The notes: generated from the letters alone by a model not told the origin. Positions 8,073 through 17,580 are shown, counted from the first letter of the stretch. The stretch is DNA of 38,196 bases from Acinetobacter harbinensis (GCF_000816495.1 NZ_JXBK01000001.1:706194-744389); one strand, 5' to 3'. Numbers and translations are program-made.

Positions 8073-9914
8073 CTAGTTATGCTCATCTCTTGTGACATCA
8101 ATGCGTTGCTGTTCTAAACCGCGTTTTAAATTGACCCCGGTGGGTTCTTGACGAATCTGCGCATCACTTTCAAATAAGTGTTGCAGTTCCGCCAATGCAT
8201 TGCGGTGGGTCTCATAGACTTTTTGTTCATCGGTATAGACGTGCTGTTGTTGTAACAACAATTTTTCGTCGTAATCACGAAACAGTTCAATGCTTTTATA
8301 GGCATCCGCTTCACTAATGTCCAGTTCACGTAAGGCGCGATAGGCCATACCTAACGAGGATAAATAGTTTTCACGCCAAATATGTTGCACGCCTAAATCA
8401 CGCAGCAAATGCACATGATAACGGTCACGTGCGCGAACCAACAGTTTTAACGACGGATAATTCAGCCGAATATGCCGCGCCACATTCATACAATCTTCAA
8501 TGTCATCAATGGCCAAGATAAAAACTTTGGCATGTTCAATGCCCGCAGAACGTAAAATGTCCGGTTGTGTGACATCGCCATAGTATAGCGTACCGCCATA
8601 ATTGCGCACAAAATCGACTTTATCAATACTGCTGTCAATTGCGGTAAACGGCTGATGCTGTAAATGGGCAATCCGTGCAATGGTCTGTCCAAAACGGCCA
8701 AAGCCAGCAATAATCATGGGATTATGGCTGTCCGGAATTTCGTCATAAACCGGCGCTTGCTCGGGATCAATTAATGGAATGATCCATCTGCTGACCAGCC
8801 AATAGGCGATTGGGGTCAGCACCATAGACAAAGTCACAATTAAGGTCAATGGCTGCGAGACAACTTGTGTGATGACTTTTTCACTGCTAGCAACTTTTAA
8901 AATCACAAAGGCAAATTCTCCGCCTTGTGCCAAACACACAGCCAGCATTAAGCTGTTGCGCCATGAGTATTTTAAATAACGCGCAATCGCGGTTAAGCTC
9001 ATACTTTTGACCAGCATTAAAATGAGCGCACTGCCGATAATTAACGCCGGCTTATCCACCAACAACGACAAAGAGGTGGTCATGCCGACGGTCATAAAAA
9101 ATAGCCCCAGCAGCAACCCTTTAAACGGCGCAATACTGGCTTCGAGTTCATGCCGGAATTCAGAGTCTGCCAACAACACGCCGGTTAAAAATGCCCCCAA
9201 AGTCATGCTGATGCCCAAGACATCCATCAGTGTGACCACACCCAAGACAATAAATAAGCCGACTGCGGTAATCAGTTCATGCGCGCCACTTTTGGCCACA
9301 AAGCGAAAAAAGGGTCGCATCATATAACGACTAAACAGGAACAGACCGCTAAAGGTCGCCACAATGGCGGCGAAATAAGCCATACCATGATGATTGGACT
9401 GCGTACCGGCAAGGATTGGAATGATGGCCAATAAAGGAATCGCGGCGATATCTTGAAACAGTAAAACGGCAAAGGATTGTTGCCCAAACGTGGTGTTGAG
9501 CTGTTGTTTTTCCGCCAGCAATTGTAAGACAAAGGCGGTAGAGGATAAGGCCAATGCCGTGCCAATCACGAAGCTCGCAGCAATGCCTTGTTGCCAGACC
9601 AAAAATGCCAACACGGCCAAAATCATCGCGCTCATGCCGACCTGTAAGCTGCCCATTAAAAAAATCGATTTACGCATTTCCCACAAGCGCTGCGGTCTGA
9701 GCTCTAAACCGATAATGAACATTAATAAAATAACGCCATAGTCGGCCAGTCCTTGGATGGCGGCGGAGTCACTGGCAATATTGAGTACGCTGGGGCCAAG
9801 TAAAATGCCGGTAAACAAATAACCGAGTACCGTAGCAATACCAAAACGTTTGGCCAGTGGCACCAACAGCAAAGAGGCACCCAAGAAAATGGTGATTTGT
9901 AACAGTTGCGACAT
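8073..9914 (-). CDS. KefB/KefC-type K+/H+ antiporter (CPA2 family)
   Basis: This is an inner-membrane monovalent cation:proton antiporter. Kef members efflux K+ in exchange for H+ when glutathione adducts bind, acidifying the cytoplasm against electrophiles. It is 613 residues. About twelve hydrophobic segments fill residues 1-380, including the conserved GVLLADSEFRHELE region. A cytoplasmic TrkA-N/RCK nucleotide-binding domain follows from about 397 with GFGRFGQTIARI. A charged C-terminal tail ends in a HRNALAELQHLFESD segment, as in KefB/KefC. The ATG has AGGA 8 bases upstream. Whether it is gated by glutathione cannot be proved, and no KefF/KefG ancillary gene is adjacent. Confidence 0.9.
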   Translation of the reverse strand: MSQLLQITIFLGASLLLVPLAKRFGIATVLGYLFTGILLGPSVLNIASDSAAIQGLADYGVILLMFIIGLELRPQRLWEMRKSIFLMGSLQVGMSAMILAVLAFLVWQQGIAASFVIGTALALSSTAFVLQLLAEKQQLNTTFGQQSFAVLLFQDIAAIPLLAIIPILAGTQSNHHGMAYFAAIVATFSGLFLFSRYMMRPFFRFVAKSGAHELITAVGLFIVLGVVTLMDVLGISMTLGAFLTGVLLADSEFRHELEASIAPFKGLLLGLFFMTVGMTTSLSLLVDKPALIIGSALILMLVKSMSLTAIARYLKYSWRNSLMLAVCLAQGGEFAFVILKVASSEKVITQVVSQPLTLIVTLSMVLTPIAYWLVSRWIIPLIDPEQAPVYDEIPDSHNPMIIAGFGRFGQTIARIAHLQHQPFTAIDSSIDKVDFVRNYGGTLYYGDVTQPDILRSAGIEHAKVFILAIDDIEDCMNVARHIRLNYPSLKLLVRARDRYHVHLLRDLGVQHIWRENYLSSLGMAYRALRELDISEADAYKSIELFRDYDEKLLLQQQHVYTDEQKVYETHRNALAELQHLFESDAQIRQEPTGVNLKRGLEQQRIDVTRDEHN

Positions 9915-9972
9915 CAGCCGGTCCTAAAATTTATTTTAATCGTCAAAATTGAAGCCAACGCGGTAATTTACG

Positions 9973-12195
9973 TTAGCTGAGTTCCTGAGGATCGATATCC
10001 AAGGTCAGTTTCATGGTTGAGGGCTTTTGATGCAACATATTTTGCCACCATGCACGCAGATAAAAGTGTAGCCGCGCACGGTCGGTGGACAACAGCACCA
10101 TATGTGCCTGATAACGTCCCGCTTTACGTTCCATTGGCGCAGGAATTGGCCCCCAAATATCAATCAAATTTTCTGAGATCTCTCTTAAGGCTTGCGCATG
10201 TTGCTGTAAAAAGGCTTGGTTTTGGGCTTGGTCTTTCGATTCACAGCGAATCAGTGCAGCATAACGAAAGGGTGGCAGCTGCGCGGCTTGACGCTCTTTT
10301 AAAGTTTGTTGGGCAAAATGTCGATAATCTTGCTGAATTAAGGTATTCAACAGGGGATGATCGGGGCGTAAGGTTTGTAGATACACATCACCTTTATGCT
10401 CACCGCGTCCTGCACGGCCTGAGACTTGCACAATCAATTGCGCAGTCCGTTCTGTGGCACGAAAGTCGACACTGAGTAAACCTGAGTCAATATCTAAGAT
10501 AGCCACCAAGGTTACATAGGGAAAGTGATGTCCTTTGGCCAGCATTTGCGTGCCGAGTAAAATAATTGGTTCACTTTTTTGAATTTTGTCATAAATTTTT
10601 TGCCAACTGCCGACCCGACTGGTAGAGTCGCGATCGACCCGAATCACCTCAAAATTCGGGAACAGTTGCTGTAAGCGTTCTTCGACTTTGGCCGTACCCA
10701 ACCCAATGGGTTTTAGTTCGGCATGTTGGCACTGTGGGCAATGCTCTGGCATGCGATGAATGGTGCCGCAGTGATGACAATGCAAGTGCTGATACGGCAC
10801 ACGATGCACGGTGAAATTGGCATCACAATGTGGACATTTGGCTTGCCACGCACAGCTTTCGCAAATCAGCACCGGTGCATAGCCGCGGCGATTTAAAAAC
10901 ACCAACACTTGTTCTTTTTTATCCAAGCGTTTTTGAATTTCATCCATTAACTGCTGACTGATGCCATTTTGTTTTTGTGCAATTTTTAAATCAATCAAAT
11001 GCACTTTCGGCATCACGGCAATTCCAGCACGCTGATTGAGTTGTAAGTGGGTCATCTTCCCAGCTTGCACCAAGGCATAGCTTTCAATACTGGGCGTGGC
11101 CGTCCCCAAGACAATCGGGCAACCTGCAAGATGTGCGCGGTACAGCGCCACATCACGTGCATGATAGCGAAAGCCTTCTTGTTGTTTAAAGGACAGATCA
11201 TGTTCTTCATCTAACACAATCAGGCCTAAATTGGGGAGCGGCGTATAAATGGCCGAACGGGTACCCAAAATAATCGAGGCTTTGCCGGTTTGCGCCGCTT
11301 GCCAAGCTTGTAAGCGTTTCGAGTCATTTAAACCAGAATGCAGCAGCACTATATTGCCGTGAAAACGCGATTGAAAACGACTGATGGTTTGCGGAGTCAG
11401 CCCAATTTCAGGCACTAACACCAAGACCTGTTTGCCTTGTTGCAACACGTGTTGCATGATTTGCAAATACACTTCCGTTTTGCCACTGCCGGTTAAACCA
11501 TCGAGTAAAAAAGCCTGATATTTTTTGGCGCTTTTAATCACTTGTTGAATGGCGTGCTTTTGTTCGTCATTGGCTGTTAGTGGCATTTGCGCCAAACTGA
11601 TGGCTTGCGGAGTGAAATCTTGATCCTCTAACACACAGGCAACAATGGCTTTTTTTTCTAAGGCTTTCAGCGTCGCAGTTTCTATGCCGGCCAAATTTAA
11701 GATGTTTTCTGTGGTTCCACTGGGATGTAGTTTCAGAATTTTATAGGCATCTTGTTGTTTGATTGAGCGGCTAACTTTAGATTCAGCCTTTAAATCCAAG
11801 ACTTTCCACATGCGTGCCAATAAATTATACGGTTTGCCTTGGCGTAAAAAAGTGGGTAAAGCACTTTGAAACACTTCACCCATTGGGAATTGGTAATACT
11901 GCGCTGACCATGTCAATAGGTTGAGAATAGTCTGATCTAAAATGGCCTGTTCATCGAGCAATTCGGTGATGGCTTTGAGTTTAAACCGTGGATCGATAGG
12001 CGCATCGAAAGGCAGCTTTTCCACAATAATCCCTATCAAATTTTGCCGCCCAAAAGACACCGCAACACGTGCGCCAACTTCGGCTTGTTGATATTGTTCG
12101 GCCGTTAATGTGTAATCAAAACAGTCGTAAACATGCACAGCGACCGCTACGCGAATACGATACAGATCGGGGGGAGTGGTGCTAGAATTTGGCAT
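9973..12195 (-). CDS. priA: Primosomal protein N' (replication restart helicase)
   Basis: PriA is a 3'-to-5' helicase that recognises stalled or collapsed forks and loads the replicative helicase through the primosome. It is 740 residues. An N-terminal 3'-DNA-binding domain (VAVHVYDCFDYTL onward) precedes a Walker A GLTGSGKT at about 233-240 and the DEEH box at about 329-332. A zinc-binding insertion with clustered CxxC pairs (CESC, CPHC, CHHC, CPQC) follows, then helicase motifs LLGTQMLAKGHHFP and VSGRAGRG. The ATG at 12195 (MPNSS) is preferred to an in-frame TTG at 12222. Shine-Dalgarno is weak. It is divergent from gspF. Confidence 0.95.
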   Translation of the reverse strand: MPNSSTTPPDLYRIRVAVAVHVYDCFDYTLTAEQYQQAEVGARVAVSFGRQNLIGIIVEKLPFDAPIDPRFKLKAITELLDEQAILDQTILNLLTWSAQYYQFPMGEVFQSALPTFLRQGKPYNLLARMWKVLDLKAESKVSRSIKQQDAYKILKLHPSGTTENILNLAGIETATLKALEKKAIVACVLEDQDFTPQAISLAQMPLTANDEQKHAIQQVIKSAKKYQAFLLDGLTGSGKTEVYLQIMQHVLQQGKQVLVLVPEIGLTPQTISRFQSRFHGNIVLLHSGLNDSKRLQAWQAAQTGKASIILGTRSAIYTPLPNLGLIVLDEEHDLSFKQQEGFRYHARDVALYRAHLAGCPIVLGTATPSIESYALVQAGKMTHLQLNQRAGIAVMPKVHLIDLKIAQKQNGISQQLMDEIQKRLDKKEQVLVFLNRRGYAPVLICESCAWQAKCPHCDANFTVHRVPYQHLHCHHCGTIHRMPEHCPQCQHAELKPIGLGTAKVEERLQQLFPNFEVIRVDRDSTSRVGSWQKIYDKIQKSEPIILLGTQMLAKGHHFPYVTLVAILDIDSGLLSVDFRATERTAQLIVQVSGRAGRGEHKGDVYLQTLRPDHPLLNTLIQQDYRHFAQQTLKERQAAQLPPFRYAALIRCESKDQAQNQAFLQQHAQALREISENLIDIWGPIPAPMERKAGRYQAHMVLLSTDRARLHFYLRAWWQNMLHQKPSTMKLTLDIDPQELS

Positions 12196-12229
12196 AAATA
12201 AAGGGCAAAGTGTCCTAATCAAATTTCGT

Positions 12230-12264
12230 CGTGCTCAAGATCGAGTTATGTTAAAGTGAGCACG
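12230..12264. repeat. 8-bp inverted repeat between priA and gspF
   Basis: CGTGCTCA (12230-12237) is mirrored by TGAGCACG (12257-12264) with a 19-base spacer. It lies in the shared upstream region of the divergent priA and gspF genes. It could be an operator; no regulator can be named. Confidence 0.4.
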
Positions 12265-12347
12265 TCATTTATAGTAAAGAATATGAATGATTTTAGTGGT
12301 CAGACGCAACAGCGCTGAAGTAAATTTTAGAAAACTAGAGCATCATA

Positions 12348-13553
12348 ATGCCTGCATATCAATTTACTGCCATTGATGCTTCAGGGAAGCAACAACAAGG
12401 CGTGTTAGAAGGGGATTCTGCCCGTCAGATTCGTCAACAGCTCCGCGACAAGGCCTTGGTTCCGGTCATGGTCCATCCCGTTGAGCAAAAAGATAAGCAA
12501 CACGCCCAAGGATGGTGGCAAAAGAAAATCACGGCCTATGATCTGGCCTTGTTTACCCGTCAACTGTCCGTGTTGGTGGCCGCCGCAATTCCATTAGAAG
12601 AAGCGCTACGTGCGGTAGGCAAACAAAATGAAAAAGCCCATGTACAAAATTTATTGATGTCCGTGCGCTCCAAAGTCATGGAAGGGCATTCTTTGGCCAG
12701 TGCATTACAGCAATCTGGCCGTTTACCTGATTTATATATTGCCACCATTGCCGCCGGTGAGCGCTCGGGTCATCTTGATTTAATTCTCGATCAATTGGCA
12801 GATTACACCGAAAACCGCTTTGCCATGCAAAAGAAAGTGCAAGGCGCGATGATTTATCCGATTATCTTAATGCTGATGTCGTTTGCCATTGTGATGGGCT
12901 TGATGACCTATGTGGTGCCCGACATCGTTAAAACCTTTGATCAAAGTAAAGGTGCGCTGCCTTGGATCACGGTAGTCTTGATGAAAGCCAGTGAATTTAT
13001 TCGTGTGGCGTGGCCTTTTTTATTGGTATTTAGCGTGTTGGGCTTTGCATTGTTGGGGCGTTTTTTAAACACTACGGCGGGGCATTACGCTTTTGACCGA
13101 ATGACGTTAAAATTACCCTTGTTGGGTAAATTGTCGCGCGGTATTAATGCAGCACGTTTTGCCAGTACCTTGTCTATTTTAACCCAGTCCGGTGTACCCT
13201 TGGTCGATGCACTTAAAATTGGCGCAGCGGTAAGCAACAACTGGGTGATTCGTGATGCTGTCAACGTGGCAGCGGAACGTGTGACCGAAGGGGGGAATTT
13301 GGCCAGCCAATTGGAGCGCTGTGGTTATTTCCCACCGATGATGGTACAAATGATCAAAAGTGGTGAGGCCTCCGGTGAGCTGGATCGTATGCTCGAACGT
13401 GCGGCCACCATGCAAGACCGTGAAGTAACCACCTTAATTTCAACTTTACTGGCGCTGCTTGAACCGTTAATGTTGGTGGTGATGGCCAGTATTGTGTTGG
13501 TGATTGTAATTGCGGTCATGCTGCCGATTGTCAATATGAACAACATGATTTAA
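12348..13553 (+). CDS. gspF: Type II secretion inner-membrane platform protein GspF
   Basis: GspF is the polytopic platform protein of the type II secretion system, coupling the GspE ATPase to pseudopilus assembly. It is 401 residues, typical for the family. It has the N-terminal YQFTAIDASGKQQQGVLEGDSARQ-type start (first 20 residues diagnostic), two homologous GspF/PilC domains (about 65-190 and 270-395) with the FTRQLSVL and FASTLSIL openings, and three hydrophobic segments, the last at the C-terminus. The ATG at 12348 has only weak upstream purines. gspG follows 39 bases later. Other gsp genes are not nearby, in line with dispersed T2SS loci in Acinetobacter (known from the genus). Confidence 0.95.
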   Translation: MPAYQFTAIDASGKQQQGVLEGDSARQIRQQLRDKALVPVMVHPVEQKDKQHAQGWWQKKITAYDLALFTRQLSVLVAAAIPLEEALRAVGKQNEKAHVQNLLMSVRSKVMEGHSLASALQQSGRLPDLYIATIAAGERSGHLDLILDQLADYTENRFAMQKKVQGAMIYPIILMLMSFAIVMGLMTYVVPDIVKTFDQSKGALPWITVVLMKASEFIRVAWPFLLVFSVLGFALLGRFLNTTAGHYAFDRMTLKLPLLGKLSRGINAARFASTLSILTQSGVPLVDALKIGAAVSNNWVIRDAVNVAAERVTEGGNLASQLERCGYFPPMMVQMIKSGEASGELDRMLERAATMQDREVTTLISTLLALLEPLMLVVMASIVLVIVIAVMLPIVNMNNMI

Positions 13554-13592
13554 CAGCATTTTATAAAGATAAAAATTTTGCGAGAGCGTGTT

Positions 13593-14030
13593 ATGCAAGG
13601 AAAAAGATATCAAGCCCCACAGTCCGGTTTTACCCTGATTGAAGTGATGGTGGTGATTGTGATTTTAGGTGTCTTGGCGGCATTGATTGTACCGAATGTG
13701 ATGGGCCGTGGTGAAAAAGCCAAAGTCGATACCACGGCCATTACTCTAAAAGGTGTGGCGGGTGCGTTAGATCAGTACAAATTGGACAATAACAAATATC
13801 CATCTATGCAAGATGGTGGCTTGGATGCATTAATCAATCAACCGGCTTCTGCAAAAAATTGGATGCAGGGCGGCTATGTAAAAGGTGGCTATCCAAAAGA
13901 CAGTTGGGACAATGATATTCAATATATTATTCCGGGTGCCGAAGGTCGTCCTTTTGACTTATATTCCTTTGGCGCCGATGGCAAAGACGGCGGTGAAGGT
14001 ACCGATGCCGATATTTTTTATCAGCCTTAA
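13593..14030 (+). CDS. gspG: Type II secretion major pseudopilin GspG
   Basis: GspG is the main subunit of the T2SS pseudopilus in the inner membrane and periplasm. It is 145 residues. A short basic leader ends in G before FTLIEVMVVIVILGVLAAL, the prepilin peptidase site and N-terminal helix with conserved Glu5 of the mature protein. The mature body has the family LDNNKYP motif and a C-terminal Asp/Gly-rich loop (SFGADGKDGGEGTDADI) that binds Ca2+ in GspG proteins. The start at 13593 is preferred over a TTG five codons upstream because GAGAG precedes it and the leader length then fits. It is cotranscribed with gspF. Confidence 0.95.
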   Translation: MQGKRYQAPQSGFTLIEVMVVIVILGVLAALIVPNVMGRGEKAKVDTTAITLKGVAGALDQYKLDNNKYPSMQDGGLDALINQPASAKNWMQGGYVKGGYPKDSWDNDIQYIIPGAEGRPFDLYSFGADGKDGGEGTDADIFYQP

Positions 14031-14039
14031 GCCTTGCTG

Positions 14040-14084
14040 AATTCCTGCCCTGCGTTGTAGCGTTTAAGATGCAGTGCAGGAATT
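14040..14084 (+). terminator. Possible terminator after gspG
   Basis: AATTCCTGC (14040-14048) and GCAGGAATT (14076-14084) form a 9-bp stem with a 27-base loop, starting 10 bases after the gspG stop codon. There is only a short T-run after it, so it may be an RNA-stabilising stem instead. Confidence 0.4.
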
Positions 14085-14284
14085 TGATCTTGTGGTAAAA
14101 CACAATAAAATAATGATTTTAAATAAATTAATATAATTTTTGCAATTCCGTCTTGAGGATCAACATGATTCGCATATTCGATGGTTACAACAATTCAGGG
14201 CCAGCTCTTTAAAATAGCTGAGTGCAGGCGATAAAAATTTGCATACTGTGCTGTAGGGCATTGTTTTGCCTGCTGGAGAAGACC

Positions 14285-14614
14285 ATGAAAGCACTGATTA
14301 TCAATGATGAGATCTATCAACTGCATTGGGCGATGCTGAAATCGGTGGTCTTTATTCTGACTTTACTGCCGATCAGTCAGAGCCTGTTAACGCTCTGGCA
14401 TGCCACTCAAGGCAGCAGTCAAATTATGCTGGGCTTTTTTGCCGTCAGTCTATTTGGTACATTTTCAGTGTTATGTTTTTATTCAGCCTTAAAAGTCAGC
14501 GTCTTTCAATTTAATCTGCAACAAATTTCAGCTTTTAAAGTGCAACTGTTAAAAATTTATTGTGCTGTTCCGATGCTATTTTTAGCCAGCATTTTGTGTT
14601 ATCTGGTCATTTAA
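14285..14614 (+). CDS. Small membrane protein, function unknown
   Basis: I do not recognise this 109-residue protein. Three hydrophobic stretches are visible: roughly residues 17-38 (LKSVVFILTLLPISQSLLTL, 20 shown), 48-68 (IMLGFFAVSLFGTFSVLCFY) and 90-109 (YCAVPMLFLASILCYLVI). It should therefore lie in the inner membrane with a short polar N-terminus (MKALIINDEIYQLHW). The start at 14285 has GGAG 8 bases upstream; a GTG at 14222 in frame is less likely. It is a stand-alone unit between gspG and a strong bidirectional terminator. Nothing links it to secretion beyond proximity. Confidence 0.65.
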   Translation: MKALIINDEIYQLHWAMLKSVVFILTLLPISQSLLTLWHATQGSSQIMLGFFAVSLFGTFSVLCFYSALKVSVFQFNLQQISAFKVQLLKIYCAVPMLFLASILCYLVI

Positions 14615-14630
14615 TTAAACAATAACAAGA

Positions 14631-14661
14631 AAAAAACCGAGGCAGAGCACTCGGTTTTTTT
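14631..14661. terminator. Bidirectional terminator between small membrane protein and lnt
   Basis: An 11-bp stem AAAAAACCGAG / CTCGGTTTTTT (14631-14641 with 14650-14660) closes an eight-base loop. Runs of T follow on both strands. It serves the plus-strand gene before it and probably lnt from the other side. Confidence 0.88.
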
Positions 14662-14714
14662 AGGTTGCATCCTACGTCATCGCGGTTGCTGGGCAAAAGC
14701 ATGACACAGCATTA

Positions 14715-16274
14715 TTAACGCCGTGATTTAAAGGATACATCCACTGTGCGCGGTCGATATATCCAGCCCAACAACAACAGCAGCAGTGAAAAAGCTAAAA
14801 TTGGCCAATCACTCAAACGCATATATAAGGTTTGCCCTTGCATTGCAGGCAGTTCGCCGCGCAGTACTGCGGTTTGATCGGTGGGTGCTTGTTTCACAAT
14901 ATGCCCGTGATGGTCAATAAAGGCCGTCACACCGGTGTTGGTGGCCCGAATAAACCAACGGCCATTTTCTTTGGCACGCATTTGTACCATTTGTAAATGT
15001 TGCCAAGGGCCTGCGGTACCGGTAAACCATGCATCATTCGACACCGTCACCAAATAATCACTTTGACTGGCATTACGGCGTGTCAAGTTTGGATAAGCCA
15101 CTTCATAGCAAATCGCGGCACCCAAATGGTGGTTTTTAATGGCCAGTGGCGGTTGCTCACGTGAGCCACGAGAAAAACCGCTCATCGAAGGATCATTTTG
15201 TAAGGCCGGTAACACCCAACTGAGCCAGCCAGACAGCGGAATATACTCGCCAAAGGGTACTAAACGCTGCTTGTTATAGCGTCCATGGGCTTCATCGCCT
15301 AAAGCCATAATACTGTTGTAATAGACTGGATGCTGTTCAATTGCTGATTGTTCTAAATCCCAATAGGGTAGACCCGTGACCCATGCCGTGCCGGTTTTAT
15401 CGGCCTGCGCTTTCATGGCGGCTAAAAATGGCTCAATATCGGTTTGGAACATTGGAATAGAGGATTCTGGCCAAACAATTAAATCACGGCCCCATTCAGT
15501 ACGGCTTAAATTGGCATAAATCAATAAGGTCTTAACTTGATATTCGGTCAGCCATTTTAAGTCTTGCGGAATATTGCCTTGGATTAATGACACAGACAGG
15601 GGCTTTTCATCTTTGGCTTCAACAAAGTTAAGATAAGATGCCGCCCATGCACCAATCAGCAGTACTGCTGCAGGCACCAGCCAGAACAGGCGTTTATTTA
15701 AAATTTCAACCAGCGCACAGGCCAGTATAATCGCCACAAATGAGACGCCAAAAATCCCAAACAACGGTGCATAGTTATCCAGTAAGCGTTCGGTAAAGGC
15801 GTAACCGACAAATAACCATGGAAATCCGGTAAAGACCCAAGTTTTTGCCCATTCAAAAAATACCCACAGCGGAGCAAAGGTCAATGGCGTTTCAGGGAAA
15901 AATCGGCGATAGAGCCATGTTTGTAAGGCACTAAATAAACCCATTAACAAGGCCATGGCCACAATCATCAAGACACTTAAAACGGCATTGGTGTCGCCAT
16001 AGACATGAATTGAGGTATAGAGCCAAAATGCCCCGACAACCCATAAACCAAAGCCATAAGCCCAACCGATAAAAAAGGCTTGGCGTGCTGAGCGTTGACG
16101 CAGGCAGGCATACAATAAAGCCGGTGACAATATTGCCAGCCACCAATAATGATACGGTGCCAAGGCAAAACTAAATATGGCACCGGAAAATAACGAAATT
16201 AAAAATGGATAGATAAATGGCAGTTGTTTTTGTGGCTCATGAGACGCAAGCAGCTTATTAAAATAAGTTCTCAT
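14715..16274 (-). CDS. lnt: Apolipoprotein N-acyltransferase
   Basis: Lnt adds the third acyl chain to the N-terminal cysteine of lipoproteins in the inner membrane, the last step of lipoprotein maturation before Lol sorting. It is 519 residues. About six hydrophobic helices precede a periplasmic nitrilase-like domain with the catalytic triad Glu270 (VWPESSIPM), Lys335 (YNKQRLVPFGEY) and Cys389 (GAAICYEVAYPN), almost the E. coli numbering. A final C-terminal membrane helix follows. The start at 16274 makes an ATGA overlap with the corC stop codon, so the two are translationally coupled. Several lipoproteins in this window would be its substrates. Confidence 0.96.
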   Translation of the reverse strand: MRTYFNKLLASHEPQKQLPFIYPFLISLFSGAIFSFALAPYHYWWLAILSPALLYACLRQRSARQAFFIGWAYGFGLWVVGAFWLYTSIHVYGDTNAVLSVLMIVAMALLMGLFSALQTWLYRRFFPETPLTFAPLWVFFEWAKTWVFTGFPWLFVGYAFTERLLDNYAPLFGIFGVSFVAIILACALVEILNKRLFWLVPAAVLLIGAWAASYLNFVEAKDEKPLSVSLIQGNIPQDLKWLTEYQVKTLLIYANLSRTEWGRDLIVWPESSIPMFQTDIEPFLAAMKAQADKTGTAWVTGLPYWDLEQSAIEQHPVYYNSIMALGDEAHGRYNKQRLVPFGEYIPLSGWLSWVLPALQNDPSMSGFSRGSREQPPLAIKNHHLGAAICYEVAYPNLTRRNASQSDYLVTVSNDAWFTGTAGPWQHLQMVQMRAKENGRWFIRATNTGVTAFIDHHGHIVKQAPTDQTAVLRGELPAMQGQTLYMRLSDWPILAFSLLLLLLGWIYRPRTVDVSFKSRR

Positions 16275-17110
16275 TTCTGCACAGCTCGAATCAGATGAAT
16301 ACTGCGTGCATCGGCCTCGATAATAGTGAATTGCCAATTCTCAAGTTCAATCACTTGCCCTTGTAAATCACTGACCAAACCCATTTCTTGTAGCAATAAA
16401 CCGCCAACGGTTTCTACTTCATCGTCAGAAAATTCAGCATTTAAGATACTGTTAAAGTATTCAATTGGGGTAAGTGCCTGTACCAACCACGTATTTGGGG
16501 TTTGGGCTTCACTGTCCGGAATAATGAACTGCGCTTCTTCATCGGCAGTATCATGTTCATCTTCAATTTCACCGACAATTTCTTCTAAAATATCTTCTAA
16601 TGTCACCACGCCAGAGGTGGTGCCATATTCATCAATCACCACAGCAATATGGGTTTGGGTGTTTTTTAACATGCGCAGAACCTGATCGGAGCGCGCACTT
16701 TCCGGCACAAAAATCGGCTGACGCATCAACGCACGAATATCGACTTTATTGGTCGGTTCAGTTAAATACGGCAGTAAATCCTTGGCCAGCAAAATACCGA
16801 CCACGTTATCCGGCTGATCGGATGAAAAGACAGGGAAGCGCGAATGCGCAGACTCGACCAAAGTATGTAAAATATCGAGTAATTGATCATCTTCTTGTAA
16901 GCTGATCATGGATGTTCGCGGGGTCATTACCTCGCGCACTTTGGTGGCCGGAAGGTCAAGTACCCCTTCAAGCATGGCAACAGTATCGGGTTCTAAAAAA
17001 CGACGTGAATCTTGTACTAATTTTAGCAGCTCGTCGCGAGTCTCGGGTGCTGTGCTTAACCATTTGCGTAAGCCGCGCATGCCCCACGACGGGCCTGATT
17101 CCTCTTGCAT
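16271..17110 (-). CDS. corC: CorC/HlyC-family CBS-domain protein
   Basis: This is a cytoplasmic protein linked in other bacteria to Mg2+/Co2+ efflux and paired with lnt. It is 279 residues. A short N-terminal part precedes two CBS domains, beginning at VMTPRTSMISL and MRQPIFVPES with the VIDEYGTTSGVVTLEDILEEIVG segment (opening residues) ending the pair. A CorC_HlyC C-terminal domain follows. There is no DUF21 membrane domain, so it is the short soluble type. The start at 17110 (MQEESGPSWG) has AGGAA upstream; a longer GTG start is less likely. The stop overlaps the lnt start by four bases, an old conserved pairing. Confidence 0.92.
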   Translation of the reverse strand: MQEESGPSWGMRGLRKWLSTAPETRDELLKLVQDSRRFLEPDTVAMLEGVLDLPATKVREVMTPRTSMISLQEDDQLLDILHTLVESAHSRFPVFSSDQPDNVVGILLAKDLLPYLTEPTNKVDIRALMRQPIFVPESARSDQVLRMLKNTQTHIAVVIDEYGTTSGVVTLEDILEEIVGEIEDEHDTADEEAQFIIPDSEAQTPNTWLVQALTPIEYFNSILNAEFSDDEVETVGGLLLQEMGLVSDLQGQVIELENWQFTIIEADARSIHLIRAVQK

Positions 17111-17302
17111 GATCTTTCCTGAAGACACTTATTATCTAAAAAAACGAATTTTATCATACCTTAGAAAATATAGATGTCTATCTCTAAAATAGCGCTCATT
17201 TGTGCCTAAATTGCTACACATTTTATGCCGTTAAGTAAAAGAAAAAGATGTCATTTCACTTTATGTTAAAATAGGCAGGATTTTTTAATACCGAGTTGCC
17301 CG

Positions 17303-17560
17303 ATGTCTGAACTGCTTGTTACGCCTACTCTTCAGTTAAATACCCGTGGACTACGTTGTCCGGAACCGGTGATGATGTTGCATCAAGCGATTCGCAAATC
17401 AAAATCAGGTGAGGTGGTGGAAGTGTTTGCCACCGACAATTCTACCTCTTGGGATATACCCAAGTTTTGCATGCATTTGGGCCATGAATTGCTGTTACAA
17501 GAAGAATATTTAGACGAAGCTGGACATAAAGAGTTTCATTATTTAGTGCAAAAAGGTTAA
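17303..17560 (+). CDS. tusA: Sulfurtransferase TusA
   Basis: TusA carries persulfide sulfur from IscS to the TusBCD relay for 2-thiouridine of tRNA and feeds other sulfur pathways. It is 85 residues. The diagnostic CPEP motif (RGLRCPEPVMML) holds the active cysteine, followed by the typical alpha-beta fold (VVEVFATDNSTSWDIPKFC). It stands alone, with a terminator 20 bases after its stop codon and the divergent corC-lnt operon upstream. The Shine-Dalgarno is poor (CCGAG). SirA is an older name for the same family. Confidence 0.95.
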   Translation: MSELLVTPTLQLNTRGLRCPEPVMMLHQAIRKSKSGEVVEVFATDNSTSWDIPKFCMHLGHELLLQEEYLDEAGHKEFHYLVQKG

Positions 17561-17580
17561 ACGCTTGCAGCTGAAATTAT

